NCBI GenBank assembly: GCA_016714895.1
Contig: JADKBV010000001.1
Coordinates: forward strand, 1,116,001-1,180,000
Reading direction: 5' to 3'
Origin: Saprospiraceae bacterium
GTDB taxonomy: Bacteria; Bacteroidota; Bacteroidia; Chitinophagales; Saprospiraceae
DNA length: 64,000 nucleotides
Shown here: positions 17,091 to 26,361 of the stretch, one piece after another
How the letters are laid out: each line of letters begins with the position of its first letter
Position numbering within the stretch: the first letter of the stretch is position 1
Notes under the pieces: model-generated
What the model was told of the DNA's origin: nothing
Seen by the model: the letters and a program-made list of their open reading frames with translations, nothing else
Database searches by the model: none
Position numbers and translations under genes: made by a program

Positions 17091-18254
17091 TTATTTATTT
17101 CCCGACGTACCGGGACTGTTGACAATAACATGGTGATACAAATCTGCGGCAATTTTTTTGACTTTTTCGAGTTCTTTGCCGATGATGGTGATATGTCCCA
17201 TCTTGCGAAAGGGTTTGGTCGTGGATTTGCCGTAAAGGTGGGCGTACACCCCTTGTTGTTTGAGGGCATCTTCCAATCCTTCGTAGTTTGTCGGACCTTC
17301 AAATCCTTCGGCTCCCAGGAGATTGACCATAGCAGCAGCGTGATGTGCTTCGGTACTGCCCAGAGGCATGCCTGTAATGGCTCTGAGGTGGTTTTCATAC
17401 TGAGACGTGTAATTGGCTTCAATGGTGTGGTGTCCGCTGTTGTGCGGTCTGGGAGCCACCTCGTTGACCAGGACATTATTTTGAGTGTCCACAAACATTT
17501 CGACTGCCAGCAAACCGACGATACCGAGTTTTTCGGCGACATGGATGGCCAATCGGGTGACTTCTTCACTCAGCTGAACACTGATGGCTGCCGGAGCAAA
17601 TAAAAACTCCACGAGATTGGCGGTAGGATGAAACTCCATCTGTACCGGTGGAAAAGCTTTAAGGTCACCGGCTTCATTTCTGACGACGATGACGGAGATT
17701 TCCTCACGTATATCGACTTTGGACTCTACCACAGAAGGCAGGTCAAACAGATTTTTGAGGTCTTCTTCTGTGCGGACGACCTGTACGCCTCTCCCGTCGT
17801 AGCCTTCTTTGCGCAATTTCTGCACAAAAGGCAGTTTGACGTGACCGTCGCTGATGGCTTTACGTACTTCGGCAGCATCGGCAAACAAAAGAAAGTCGGC
17901 GGTAGGAATAGAAAAACCTTCGTAAAACATTTTTTGCAGCCCTTTGTCGCGAATGAGTTTGAGTACCGAAGGCTGTGGAAAAACTTTTTTGCCGGTGGCT
18001 TCCAGTTTTTCGAGGGCTTCGACATTGACATTTTCAATCTCGATGGTGATGATGTCGACACTTTCTCCAAAACTTAGCACATCCTGATATGAAGTGATAT
18101 CTCCCGTCACAAAATGTTGACAAACGATGCGGGCGGGGCAATCCTCACTTTTTTCCATGATGGTCATGGGCAAATGTTTGACGCTGCCGGCCTGATACAA
18201 CATCTTACCCAATTGTCCGCCGCCTAATATTCCTATTTTTTGTTGTGTATCCAT
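17091..18254 (-). CDS. purK: 5-(carboxyamino)imidazole ribonucleotide synthase
   Basis: An ATP-grasp enzyme of 387 residues. Seen: N-terminal GILGGGQLGKMLYQA, the ATP-binding core with KLRKEGYDGRGVQVV, and the metal/phosphate block NEVAPRPHNSGHHTIEA. It carboxylates AIR with bicarbonate and ATP to N5-CAIR, which PurE then uses. It sits in a tight holA-purK-purE operon (12 bases after holA, 7 before purE). Confidence 0.96.
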   Translation of the reverse strand: MDTQQKIGILGGGQLGKMLYQAGSVKHLPMTIMEKSEDCPARIVCQHFVTGDITSYQDVLSFGESVDIITIEIENVNVEALEKLEATGKKVFPQPSVLKLIRDKGLQKMFYEGFSIPTADFLLFADAAEVRKAISDGHVKLPFVQKLRKEGYDGRGVQVVRTEEDLKNLFDLPSVVESKVDIREEISVIVVRNEAGDLKAFPPVQMEFHPTANLVEFLFAPAAISVQLSEEVTRLAIHVAEKLGIVGLLAVEMFVDTQNNVLVNEVAPRPHNSGHHTIEANYTSQYENHLRAITGMPLGSTEAHHAAAMVNLLGAEGFEGPTNYEGLEDALKQQGVYAHLYGKSTTKPFRKMGHITIIGKELEKVKKIAADLYHHVIVNSPGTSGNK

Positions 18255-18266
18255 ACGATTAACTGA

Positions 18267-19304
18267 TCAATAAATAGCCATCTTTTTTGCCATGGTCAAT
18301 TCCTGTTCATAAAATATGGCCAAAAGTATTTCTTTGCTGAGGGCGGCATCGTCATCTCTGGAGCCGATGCCTTTTCCTTTCATGTCCGCTTCCATCAGCG
18401 AACGAAGGATATTTTTGATGCTGTCTCTTGAATAATTTTTGGCTGCCGTCCGGTAATCTTTGACAAAATATACGGTAGAAATCCCCAACATTTTGGCCAG
18501 GACGGGGTCACTTTCTTTGAAGTGGGTGCTTGCGATCAATACTTTGTAAAAAAACGAATGCAACTGTGCCACCATGGGAATAAGAAAACCGCTTTTGTTG
18601 GCTTGTGCAAAATAATCGATGATGAGGGCTGCCTTTGAAAAGTTTTTTTCGCCGAAAGCGTTGGAGAGTTCGAATACATTAAACTCCTTGATCACACCTA
18701 CCTGGTCTGCGATGAGGTCGCGGGTGATTTTGCCACCGGAAGGCAGGCCGATACAAATTTTGCCGAGTTCGTTGGTGATTTTGGATAGGTCGCTGCCTAC
18801 GTAATCGGTTACGAGGTCCGCTGCTGCTGAATCGATGGTAAATCCTTTGCTGCGAATGTATTGGGTCACCCATGCGGCAATCTGATTTTCGTAGAGTGGT
18901 TTGGACTCAAATACGAGGGCAGACTTTTCGAGGGCTTTATAAAATTTTGTTCTTTTGTCCGGCTTTTTGTACTTATGGCAAAAAACCAGAATGGTATGAG
19001 GAGCGGGTTTTTCGAGGTAGGAGATGAGGTCATCCCAACCTTTGAGTTCCTGAGCTTCTTTGATGATGAGCACTTTTTTGTCCGACATCATCGGAAACTG
19101 TCGGGCTTCGTCTATGATCGAGCCGATTTGAGTATCTTTGCCGTAGAGGACCAGTTGGTTGAAAGCTTTTTCGCTTTCGTTGAGCACTTCGGATTCGAGT
19201 ACGTGGGCGACCTGGTCAATGAAGTAAGGTTCTTCGCCAAAAAGGAAATAAACCGGTTGATGTTTGCCGGAGCGGATACTTTTGAGAATTTCTTCGAAGG
19301 TCAT
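18267..19304 (-). CDS. holA: DNA polymerase III subunit delta
   Basis: A 345-residue protein matching HolA: YFLFGEEPYFIDQVAHVLES at the start, FPMMSDKKVLIIKEAQELKG in domain I, PAPHTILVFCHKYKKPDKRT, a middle domain with LVTDYVGSDLSKITNELGKI, and the C-terminal helical collar. Delta opens the beta clamp as part of the clamp loader. It is the first gene of holA-purK-purE and has its own -7 box about 29 bases upstream. The link with purines is probably only positional. Confidence 0.92.
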   Translation of the reverse strand: MTFEEILKSIRSGKHQPVYFLFGEEPYFIDQVAHVLESEVLNESEKAFNQLVLYGKDTQIGSIIDEARQFPMMSDKKVLIIKEAQELKGWDDLISYLEKPAPHTILVFCHKYKKPDKRTKFYKALEKSALVFESKPLYENQIAAWVTQYIRSKGFTIDSAAADLVTDYVGSDLSKITNELGKICIGLPSGGKITRDLIADQVGVIKEFNVFELSNAFGEKNFSKAALIIDYFAQANKSGFLIPMVAQLHSFFYKVLIASTHFKESDPVLAKMLGISTVYFVKDYRTAAKNYSRDSIKNILRSLMEADMKGKGIGSRDDDAALSKEILLAIFYEQELTMAKKMAIY

Positions 19305-19332
19305 GGATGCTGATAATAGCCGAAATGAAGTG

Positions 19333-19340
19333 CAAAAGTA
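19333..19340 (-). promoter_or_regulatory. -7 box (TACTTTTG) of holA-purK-purE
   Basis: Minus-strand match to TAnnTTTG, 29 bases before the holA ATG. It diverges from the tRNA promoter about 40 bases away. Confidence 0.6.
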
Positions 19341-19381
19341 AAAAAAAAATTCATTTTATTGTGTAAAATGAAAAAGCGTAC

Positions 19382-19389
19382 TACTTTTG
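19382..19389 (+). promoter_or_regulatory. -7 box (TACTTTTG) of tRNA-Ala
   Basis: TAnnTTTG match 17 bases before the tRNA 5' end, with TTG at 19359-19361 (20-base spacing). Confidence 0.65.
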
Positions 19390-19405
19390 TGGGCCAAAAT
19401 AAAAA

Positions 19406-19479
19406 GGGGAATTAGCTCAGTTGGCTAGAGCGCTACGCTGGCAGCGTAGAGGTCACCGGTTCGAGCCCGGTATTCTCCA
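19406..19479 (+). tRNA. tRNA-Ala (anticodon GGC)
   Basis: A 74-base cloverleaf. The acceptor is GGGGAAT/ATTCTCC with the G3-U70 pair that identifies alanine tRNAs. The D arm is GCTC/GAGC, the anticodon arm is CTACG-CTGGCAG-CGTAG with anticodon GGC, the variable loop has 5 bases, and the T arm is ACCGG-TTCGAGC-CCGGT. The discriminator is A, and CCA is not encoded. It reads GCC and GCU codons. It lies at the left edge of the AT-rich accessory island. Confidence 0.97.
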
Positions 19480-19486
19480 CAATCAT

Positions 19487-19513
19487 AAAGCTGTCATTTG
19501 ACAGCTTTTTTTG
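19487..19513 (+). terminator. Rho-independent terminator of tRNA-Ala
   Basis: A perfect 10-bp stem AAAGCTGTCA / TGACAGCTTT with a 2-base loop, running into TTTTTTTG. Confidence 0.9.
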
Positions 19514-19767
19514 TTTAGGTCATAAGGAGCAAGTACGAAACTTGAGCCAGATTTGGGAATTAGTCGGTTTGGTTTGAATAATTACGATCTGGGTGAGTGT
19601 TTTGAGAAAAGGTACACCTGACGATATCTCCAAACAATACATAAAAGTCGTTTTTAAAGCCTGGCTCTACTACCGAAGGTTCTGTTCAACAGGGCGTTCA
19701 TCGCAAGACCGCTGAAAACGACGAACGCTTAGTTGTTATCGCCTAGTGCTTCTTTTTCAGTCATCTT
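19514..19767. other. Gap between tRNA-Ala and the island
   Basis: About 250 bases without a supported gene. GTTCTGTTCAACAGGGCGTTC ... and GAAAACGACGAACGCTT form loose complementary pieces. No integrase gene and no duplicated tRNA 3' end was found by eye. Confidence 0.4.
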
Positions 19768-20558
19768 TTACATTATCAGTTGGTCAAGTTTCTTTGAGAA
19801 AAAGTCGTCAATTGCTTGTTCGTTTTGTTGATCCTTAAAATGTAATAGTTCTCTTATGTCACTGTCGTCTAATACAATAATAAATCCCTTTCTGTCGTTC
19901 ATTACATCTTTACATCTCTCAACCATTTTGGGTCGGTCTGCAATTGAACGACATAGTAAAATACCAAAAAGTCCCCTTTTGTCACTGAACCTTCCTTGAA
20001 GTTGGTCTATTTCGGGATTTCCAATTTCCTTTCCATAGTTTTTACATTCAATAAATATTTTCGGACACTTTATTTGATGTAGTTGGTTCAATGATTTGAA
20101 AAACCCGTGATTATCAGAGTTATTAAAGACTATGTCTATTCTTTTTCTTCCATTGTTAATTTCAACCTCGCTGTCGGGATTGGAAACACGCACTCCAAGA
20201 ATATGTATTAAATTGTCAAATGAAATTTTATGATAATTATTAGCATCATCATTGCCTGTTTTGATATTTGAAAGAATTCCAATACGGTCTGCCGCTGTCA
20301 GAACTTTTTTGTTTGGCTGAAGTGCTGGAGTTTCTTGCTTTATCGCAGTCCGTCTTAATTCAGATTTGTATTTGTCCAAGACTGCCGGGTGTTCTTTAGA
20401 AAATTGATAAATAAAATTCGTTGACATTGGATATTTTTCTCTTAAGTCTTTTTTTCTAACTACCACTCTGCCATTTTTCAAAATTGAGGCTAAAGCATCA
20501 CCAGCGTGTTCATGTTCTGCTCTTAAAAATTCCAAAACAAAATTCCTATAATACTTGT
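19768..20558 (-). pseudogene. C-terminal half of an IS-interrupted nuclease-like gene
   Basis: This frame continues exactly the frame of the fragment at 23193-23862 once the IS21 element and one copy of the 9-bp target duplication are removed. The joint reads ...LSKDKY-YRNFV-LEFLRAEHEH... The rebuilt protein is 483 residues. This half carries a PD-(D/E)XK-like nuclease signature: an aspartate in KRIDIVFNNS, then FIECKNYGKEIGNPEIDQLQ with the ExK pair, and GLFGILLCRS after it. That fits a restriction-endonuclease-like DNA cleaving domain. The TTG at 20535 could start a shorter product from the internal end, but nothing supports expression. The whole-protein family is not recognised. Confidence 0.8.
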
Positions 20559-20562
20559 GAGT

Positions 20563-20682
20563 ATTCCGGAGTAAAGTGAACCACTAATTCCGGAGTAAAG
20601 TGAACCACTAATTCCGGAGCAAAGTGAACCACTAATTCCGGAGCAAAGTGAACCACTAATTCCGGAGCAAAGTGAACCACTT
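20563..20682 (+). repeat. Five tandem 24-bp terminal repeats of the IS21 element
   Basis: ATTCCGGAGCAAAGTGAACC plus ACTA repeats five times with a 24-base period (first two copies have GTAAAG). The right end has three degenerate inverted versions (23110-23190). Five near-perfect copies at one end is more than the two or three usual for IS21 ends. Confidence 0.9.
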
Positions 20683-20724
20683 AACGAGTATGATTTGACA
20701 GCTATATTGTGCATAAAACCCAAT

Positions 20725-22272
20725 ATGGCAAATCAAATTATATCGATGACAAAATTGAAAAAGTTTCTGAAGTTAAGCCTTGAAGGTAAGTCCCAAAGGC
20801 AGATACGTGAGTTGACAGGGATGTCACGAAACACGATTATAAAATACAGGAAGTTATACATAAACATCCGCTGTCAGAAAGAGAGCTTTTTGAAGTTGAG
20901 TGACAAGGAACTGTATTCTATCGTTTACCCAGCCTCGGAGGATAAACCGGAACATGAAATGTTGTATAGCTTGTTTCCTCAGATGGATGTACAATTAAGC
21001 CGTGTAGGTGTAACCAAGTTAATGCTTTGGGAACAGTACAAGGAGAACTACCGGACGGAGTACAATACTCTCAGTTTTGCGAGCATTACAGGCGGTATGA
21101 GAAAAGCCAGCAAATAACCTGCGTGTTAGAACACAAAGCAGGTGATAAGATGATGGTTGATTATGCCGGCAAGAAACTGCACCTGACAGACCCACAAAGC
21201 AGAGAGATAAGGCCTGTAGAGTTTTTTGTGGCAATATTACCTTGTTCTCAATACACCTATGCAGAGGCAAGTTTCACTCAGCAAACACCAGACTTTTGCA
21301 TTGCCTTAGCAATGCTTTACAATGGTTCGGGGGAGTTCCGCAGGCCATAGTGACGGATAACCTGAAACCCTCCGTGAACAGGTCAAGCAAGTATGACCCT
21401 GAGATCAATCATTCCATGGCTGATTTTGCCACTCACTATGACACGGCCGTGCTACCCACCCGTGCACGAAAACCAAAAGACAAGGCACTGGTTGAATCGG
21501 CGGTAAATATCCTGTATACACGTGTATATGCTCCGTTGCATGACAAAGTATTTTATAATCTGGCGGAATTAAACAAGACTATTCGGGAATTGGTTAGCAA
21601 ACATAATCAACAAAACTTCCAGGGAAAATCAACAAGCCGCCAACAACAGTTCGAAAGTATGGAAAGGGACACGCTCAAACCTTTACCCCTGTCTTGTTTT
21701 GAATTAAAAAAAAATATTGCCTGGCCAAAGTACACCCTAACTGTCACGTGATGCTTGGAGAGGACAAACATCATTACTCTGTACCTTACCAATATACAGG
21801 CAAGAAAGTAGAGATAGGTTACACGAGTCAATCTGTAGAAATTTATTACAAGTACGAGAGGATAGCCGTCCACCAGCGCACCCGGGTACAGTTCCGGTAT
21901 ACTACCAACGAATCTCACCTGCATCCCCGGCACAGGTATTATCATAATTGGAGCGAGGAACATTTTATGAATCAAGGCATGAAAATAGGCCCTAACACCC
22001 TCAGGCTTATAGAACAAATTTTTCTCCAATGTAAACATCCTGAACAAGGGTTTAAAACATGTCAGGGGGTCATACAATTGGCTCTCAAGAATGGCAATGA
22101 GAAAATAGAAGAAGCGGCATCTATATGCCTGGAATATGATTTTATATCATATCGCAAGTTGGACAAGATACTGTCCCTGCGTAGCGACGATCTGTTCTCT
22201 TGTAGTGATAAAGAACCCTTACAAGTTGACATCGAGCATGAAAATGTTCGTGGTCATTCCTATTATCAATAA
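20725..22272 (+). pseudogene. istA: istA-type transposase, at least three frameshifts
   Basis: The N-terminal helix-turn-helix (GKSQRQIRELTGMSRNTIIK) is followed by the DDE integrase core, but the frame changes near 21045 (from MLWEQYKE to ELPDGVQYSQFCEHYRR), near 21330 (to NALQWFGGVPQAIVTDNLKP) and near 21735 (to NCHVMLGEDKHHYSVPYQY). Recognisable pieces include HKAGDKMMVDYAGKKL (first aspartate), IVTDNLKP (second) and KALVESAVNILYTRVYAPL (glutamate). Joined, they give the usual length of about 510 residues. It is inactive unless the shifts are sequence errors, which is unlikely because surrounding genes are intact. Confidence 0.88.
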
Positions 22273-22287
22273 TCAAAATACGTATAT

Positions 22288-22998
22288 ATGACACACTTGA
22301 ACACTCTTGACCTGATGAGGTCTCTGCGGCTCACCGGTATGGCAGACCGCTATCATTCTATAATGGAAATGCCTGTTCACCAACAGCCTGAAGCAGGTAT
22401 TATCCTGGCTCAATTGGTGGAGGCTGAATTTTTGTATCGAAATAACCGCCGCATGCTAAGTGCTATAAAAACGCAAAGTTCCGGTATCAGGCATCACTGA
22501 ATGACGTCGTGTGTTCTGATCAGAGAAACCTCTCCCGGGATACACTTGCTACAATGGCAGACTGCTCCTTCATTGAAAGAGGAGAAAATATAATCATCAC
22601 AGGAGCCACAGGTTGCGGTAAAAGTTACCTTGCATCCGCCATCGGTTATCAGGCTTGTATGAAAGGCAAGAAGGTAGCTTATTTTTCTCTACCCAAGTTG
22701 TTGGGAAAATTAAAATCCGACAGGCTGGATGGTAGCTTCCGCAAGGAAATGGACAGGATCGAAAATAAAAACCTGCTCATCCTGGACGATTGGGGATTAA
22801 CCCCCGTTGGATACAGCGGCACGACTTGCTTTGTTACAAATTATAGAGGACAGGCACAACCGCCACTCGACTATAATAACCTCACAACTCCCTGTGTCCG
22901 CTTGGCATCAATACATAAACGAAGATACCATAGCAGATGCAATACTGGACAGAATCATCCACCAGGCTCATAGAATTGAATTAACAGGGAGTCCATGA
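22288..22998 (+). pseudogene. istB: istB-type ATPase, two frameshifts
   Basis: Starts normally (THLNTLDLMRSLRLTGMADRY), shifts near 22490, continues with the Walker A motif ITGATGCGKSYLASAIGY and the Walker B motif LLILDDWGL, then shifts again near 22820 to end in a third frame (LLQIIEDRHNRHSTIITSQL ... DAILDRIIHQAHRIEL). IstB is the AAA+ regulator that loads IstA on DNA. Broken together with istA. Confidence 0.88.
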
Positions 22999-23192
22999 GA
23001 AAATTACAAAAAAATAAAGTGGTTTAATAAAACTACTTGATTACTTTTGTATCTCAAAACCCTGATAAAGGTCAGGTAGAAAAAATTTAAATTTTTAACC
23101 CGTCAGATCATCCTCAAAGGTGGTTCACTTTGCTCCGGAATAGGTGGCTCAGTTTGGACCGGAATCGATGGTTCAGTTTGACCGGAATATGC

Positions 23193-23862
23193 AATACTTG
23201 TCTTTGCTTAATTGCGGGTCACGTCTTACACTAGTTATTGGAAGAAGGATTTTTGGTAAACCATTTATAATTGGAAGTTCTGCATAAAAACTAGTAAAAG
23301 TCAAAGTTTCATAGTCGAATGTATTATTGACTGGAACTCTGTTTAATGGTATTCCATGTTTCTTGCATTGTTGTTGTGTAAATTCAATTAAAGGTTTCTT
23401 TAAAATGTTTGATGTAATATCTGAAATTTTATCTCTGTTAATACCAGGTATCATTAAAGCACAGTCAGCAATATCCTTAATGTCCCCTGATTGAGCTGCT
23501 TGGCTACTTTCAAACGCAGATTGAATTTCTTTAGCTTGAATTCCACCAATTCCACGTCCACTAGGTTTACCAGATGAATAACCAAGAGCTACTTCATCAA
23601 CTTCGTGTAATGCATTTAATAATGTCTTTATGGCTTTTTTGTCACCTACTTTAATACTGTCAATTAGATACTGAAAGAAACCTGTGATATGAAGTTCGCA
23701 TTTTCTTGACCAATTTGTCCCCATAGCTGAAATGCCGTAGGGGTCAAGAAAAAGTTGTATGTCTTGGTTTGCATAAATGTCCAAAAATTCCAAATCTTCG
23801 GATTTTACATTAAGTCCAAAGTGTTCACTAAATCTCGGAGGTTCAACTAATATTTTCTTCAT
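23193..23862 (-). pseudogene. N-terminal half of the IS-interrupted nuclease-like gene
   Basis: The first 223 residues (MKKILVEPPRFSEHFGLNV ... PQLSKDKY) are native; the last six codons before the stop come from IS sequence. The gene would encode a 483-residue protein with the nuclease-like half at 19768-20558. This N-terminal domain is not recognised; it contains ANQDIQLFLDPYGISAMGTN and a helical middle. A short upstream ORF overlaps its start by 20 bases. The neighbouring GHKL and caspase-like genes suggest a defence role; this is inference. Confidence 0.8.
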
Positions 23863-24073
23863 TTCTGTCTGTCATTTGTTTTGGAGTCTGTCTTTTTAGC
23901 ATTGGCGGTAACTTGCTTATTTGTGCTACAATCTTGCGATACACATGCGGTTTTTCCAACCATTGGCAGGACCTATTTATTGGTACAGGAATACGATAAG
24001 GTAAATCTACAAAAAATAAGATCTCACATCCCAAAAAGAAAACACCTGGTTCAATAAAAGCACTTCTATCCAT
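23843..24073 (-). CDS. Upstream leader ORF, family A copy 1 (76 aa)
   Basis: Begins MDRSAFIEPGVFFLGCEI, contains DLPYRIPVPI, and ends ...KRQTPKQMTDRN. It shares the beginning with the leaders at 28030-28209 (MDRSTFFKPGFFFLEREI) and 33205-33417 (MDRNAFFEPVFFFLEKEI), and the RIPVP motif with the latter. Its stop codon lies 20 bases inside the following nuclease-like gene in another frame, so translation of the two should be coupled. It has its own -7 box 21 bases before the ATG. It may be a small aromatic-rich peptide or simply a translated leader; conservation of the amino acids could also follow from conservation of the DNA. Confidence 0.55.
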   Translation of the reverse strand: MDRSAFIEPGVFFLGCEILFFVDLPYRIPVPINRSCQWLEKPHVYRKIVAQISKLPPMLKRQTPKQMTDRNEENIS

Positions 24074-24300
24074 ATTGCTACCTTATGATATAACAAATGT
24101 AAAAAAGATTTTTGAATGGTGGAGGAGTTTTGTGAATAATTTTGAGAAAAAGGTTAAAAATTTTATGAACCATAAACTTCTTTAAGAAATCATTTTTAAG
24201 CGGAACTGACCCAAAGTCATCACAAGACCTTCTGGCATTAGAGGCTTGACTCTCGGCTTGGGTTAAGGGGTTTTGTTTATTCTGCTTAATGTTATAGGCT
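23970..24300 (-). repeat. Long intergenic repeat with promoter, copy 1
   Basis: Shared with 28100-28440 over about 330 bases and with 33325-33480 over the central 150. The most conserved part is CATATTGCTACCTTATGATA and the following AACAAATGTAAAAAAGATTT plus TTGAATGGTGGAGGAG. It runs from the 3' end of one gene through the promoter into the leader ORF of the next. Confidence 0.85.
24094..24101 (-). promoter_or_regulatory. -7 box (TACATTTG) in repeat copy 1
   Basis: Minus-strand TAnnTTTG match, identical in the other two copies, 21 bases before the leader ATG. Confidence 0.65.
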
Positions 24301-24327
24301 CTTCTTATTCGCCTATGTATGAATTCA

Positions 24328-26361
24328 TTAAGTTGAGGGTAGTCCTAATTTGTCAAAAAATGCTTTATTCCTTTCTGTTGCCATATTAAGTAATCTGTCA
24401 AATGATATTACTTCTATGTAGGCATTGAAAGTTTTGTGAAAGCCGAAATATCCTAATTTGTCCGATGTAACTCGTAAGTCTAAAATATCACATCTATCTT
24501 TGATTGTAGGTGTTATGTCACAAATAACATAACAGAATCCGGGAATATGCTCTGAGTTTGGAATTGGTCTGCCTGTTGCTGTCGTTACTTTGCCATTGCG
24601 AACTCTTTTTAAGTAACCTAATGCTTGTTCTATAGGATCTTTTTCTTCTCCTGCTTTTGCATCGTTTCGCATTGGTCTTTTTATTTCGACAACAGTGATA
24701 GACGCAAGAGGTAAATTTTCTCCTTCATTAACGAGAAGCGGATTATCATAAACATTCAACCCAAGCATATCAGGTTCTTTTGTTGAATCAGAATCTGTAA
24801 TAGGGATAGATGTCAAAGTTTTGTCTGATGCTAAAAAATTATGAAAGGCTAATCGTTCATCAACTAGCCATAAGTTGCTGTCTTCAAATTTTAAGGCATC
24901 ACTAATTGTTTGCATTGGCATAATCAATTTGTGCAGGACATCTTCCTTTGAATATTTGCCGTCTATTCCCTTTTGTATTGCTTTTCGCAATAAATCTAAA
25001 ATTACCTTTCTATGTGCAACATAGTTAGCCAAGTCAGAACGCTTTAAGTCACTAGCTTTTGATAAATAATCATCAATGCGTTTTGAGTAATCTTCTTTAT
25101 TTTCTGTTGCATCTGGAACCATTAAGTCGTGACCTTCTGCAAGAAGTTGTGATTCAAAAGCCATCAAATGAGAATGAAGTTTTATATCCAAATCTTTATC
25201 AGAAATATTGGGATCAACAATTTTATCCGTTTCAGCTATTCTTCCTAAGATTGGTCTATATCTTGGAGCTTTTCTATCAACGAAGTCCGTTAACCTTTTT
25301 TTGCCAATTTGCTTGTTCTCATTTAAGTATTGGTCCAAATACTCGGTAATGATTTTAAGTGCATTATCTCGAATTTCAGAGAATGATATTTCATCATCAG
25401 CAAATAATCCTTCCAAGGTTTCTGAAATATTGAAGCCAACTCGCTCGGGTGTTACTTTTTCTGTCAAATAATCTGAGGTCAGGAAACACATATAAGCGAA
25501 ATTTTCTGAACCATCATTCAAAAACCCAAAAAGTCCTGGTATCTTCCCTTGTAGTGAGTCTTCTTTGACAACTCTGTCTGCTGCACTATAAATAATACTG
25601 TGTTTATTTTGTAATGAAGATTTCAGTTTTACGTGTGTAATGTCAAAAGTTTTTGTTTTGATAACGAATGAGGTTCTATCAGAAGCATTTATCATAAGTG
25701 AATCATATTCATTCTGAAGCGAAATACGCTCATCAGTATCATCAATGAATATTTCTGGCGCACCACCATTACGGATAAAATACCACAAACAATGCTCAAG
25801 CAAGTCACGAGAAATTGTTGCAGCTGTTTTTCGTAAATATTTTAAATAATTTTTATGAATATCTAAGAGTTTAATAGAAGTTTCGATTTTTACATTGGGT
25901 GTTTCTTTAATGTCTTCATTATGAATGTCATTAGTTGCATTAAATTCGAATGTTCGTGTGTAAGTGCTTCCATTTTCTTCATAGCTACTCCTCACACTTA
26001 CTTTGTTAAATGCTTTTAACCATAGCAATCTGCCAACTCCACGACAGCCTAAATCTATTTTGTATTCTGAATCTAATGTTTGAAAAGAGGTGAAGTTATC
26101 AGTATTAAATCCGACCCCATTGTCAAAGACTTCAAAACCTATTATGTCTGACTTCACGTCGGAATATGCTGTCATTTGAGATGAACGAAGTATTCGAATT
26201 GTGATACTTGCGTCCATTGTAGATGAAATTTTACCTTTCTTTACAAGAGAATCAATTGAATGAATGGAATTAACAACTGCTTCAAATAGTGGATAAAGCA
26301 CGTTTGTCAATGGTAAGTTTGTATTTCTTAATCGTCCTTTTAGACTGGTATTTAAACTCAT
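24328..26361 (-). CDS. GHKL ATPase fused to a PD-(D/E)XK-like C-terminal domain, 677 aa
   Basis: The N-terminal 230 residues show the GHKL (Hsp90/MutL/histidine-kinase) ATP site: N-box FEAVVNSIHSI with N31, G1 box FDNGVGFN with D80, and G2-like GCRGVGRLLWLKAF at 105-118. A helical middle follows. The C-terminus (about 495-660) has NLWLVDERLAFHNFLASDK, an aspartate in EPDMLGLNVYDNP (D531), VVEIKRPM (E559, K561) and IEQALGYL (Q579), in the spacing of a PD-(D/E)XK nuclease. It therefore looks like an ATP-driven clamp coupled to a DNA-cutting domain, as in several anti-phage proteins. The start overlaps a leader ORF stop by ATGA. No known system name is assigned. Confidence 0.8.
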   Translation of the reverse strand: MSLNTSLKGRLRNTNLPLTNVLYPLFEAVVNSIHSIDSLVKKGKISSTMDASITIRILRSSQMTAYSDVKSDIIGFEVFDNGVGFNTDNFTSFQTLDSEYKIDLGCRGVGRLLWLKAFNKVSVRSSYEENGSTYTRTFEFNATNDIHNEDIKETPNVKIETSIKLLDIHKNYLKYLRKTAATISRDLLEHCLWYFIRNGGAPEIFIDDTDERISLQNEYDSLMINASDRTSFVIKTKTFDITHVKLKSSLQNKHSIIYSAADRVVKEDSLQGKIPGLFGFLNDGSENFAYMCFLTSDYLTEKVTPERVGFNISETLEGLFADDEISFSEIRDNALKIITEYLDQYLNENKQIGKKRLTDFVDRKAPRYRPILGRIAETDKIVDPNISDKDLDIKLHSHLMAFESQLLAEGHDLMVPDATENKEDYSKRIDDYLSKASDLKRSDLANYVAHRKVILDLLRKAIQKGIDGKYSKEDVLHKLIMPMQTISDALKFEDSNLWLVDERLAFHNFLASDKTLTSIPITDSDSTKEPDMLGLNVYDNPLLVNEGENLPLASITVVEIKRPMRNDAKAGEEKDPIEQALGYLKRVRNGKVTTATGRPIPNSEHIPGFCYVICDITPTIKDRCDILDLRVTSDKLGYFGFHKTFNAYIEVISFDRLLNMATERNKAFFDKLGLPST

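Larger units (their letters stand above)
20559..23192 (+). mobile_element. IS21-family element, decayed
   Basis: Length 2634 bp. The ends align as G[A/C][G/A]TATTCCGG ... GAACC in inverted orientation and are flanked by a 9-bp direct duplication AATACTTGT (20550-20558 and 23193-23201). It carries istA- and istB-type genes in the usual order, both with several frameshifts, so it cannot move by itself. Both ends hold multiple copies of a TTCCGG...GTGAACC motif, as usual for IS21-type transposase binding. It is inserted in, and has split, a nuclease-like gene. Confidence 0.92.

Noticed and set aside
19514..19767. Attachment site duplicate of the tRNA-Ala 3' end
   Set aside because: No second copy of the T-arm/acceptor sequence was found in the window by eye.
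20563..20682. Iterons or a plasmid origin
   Set aside because: The 24-base repeats are the end of an IS21 element, with matching inverted copies at the other end and a target duplication.
20695..22998. Separate small genes in the IS21 element
   Set aside because: The ORFs are successive pieces of istA and istB in different frames, not independent genes.
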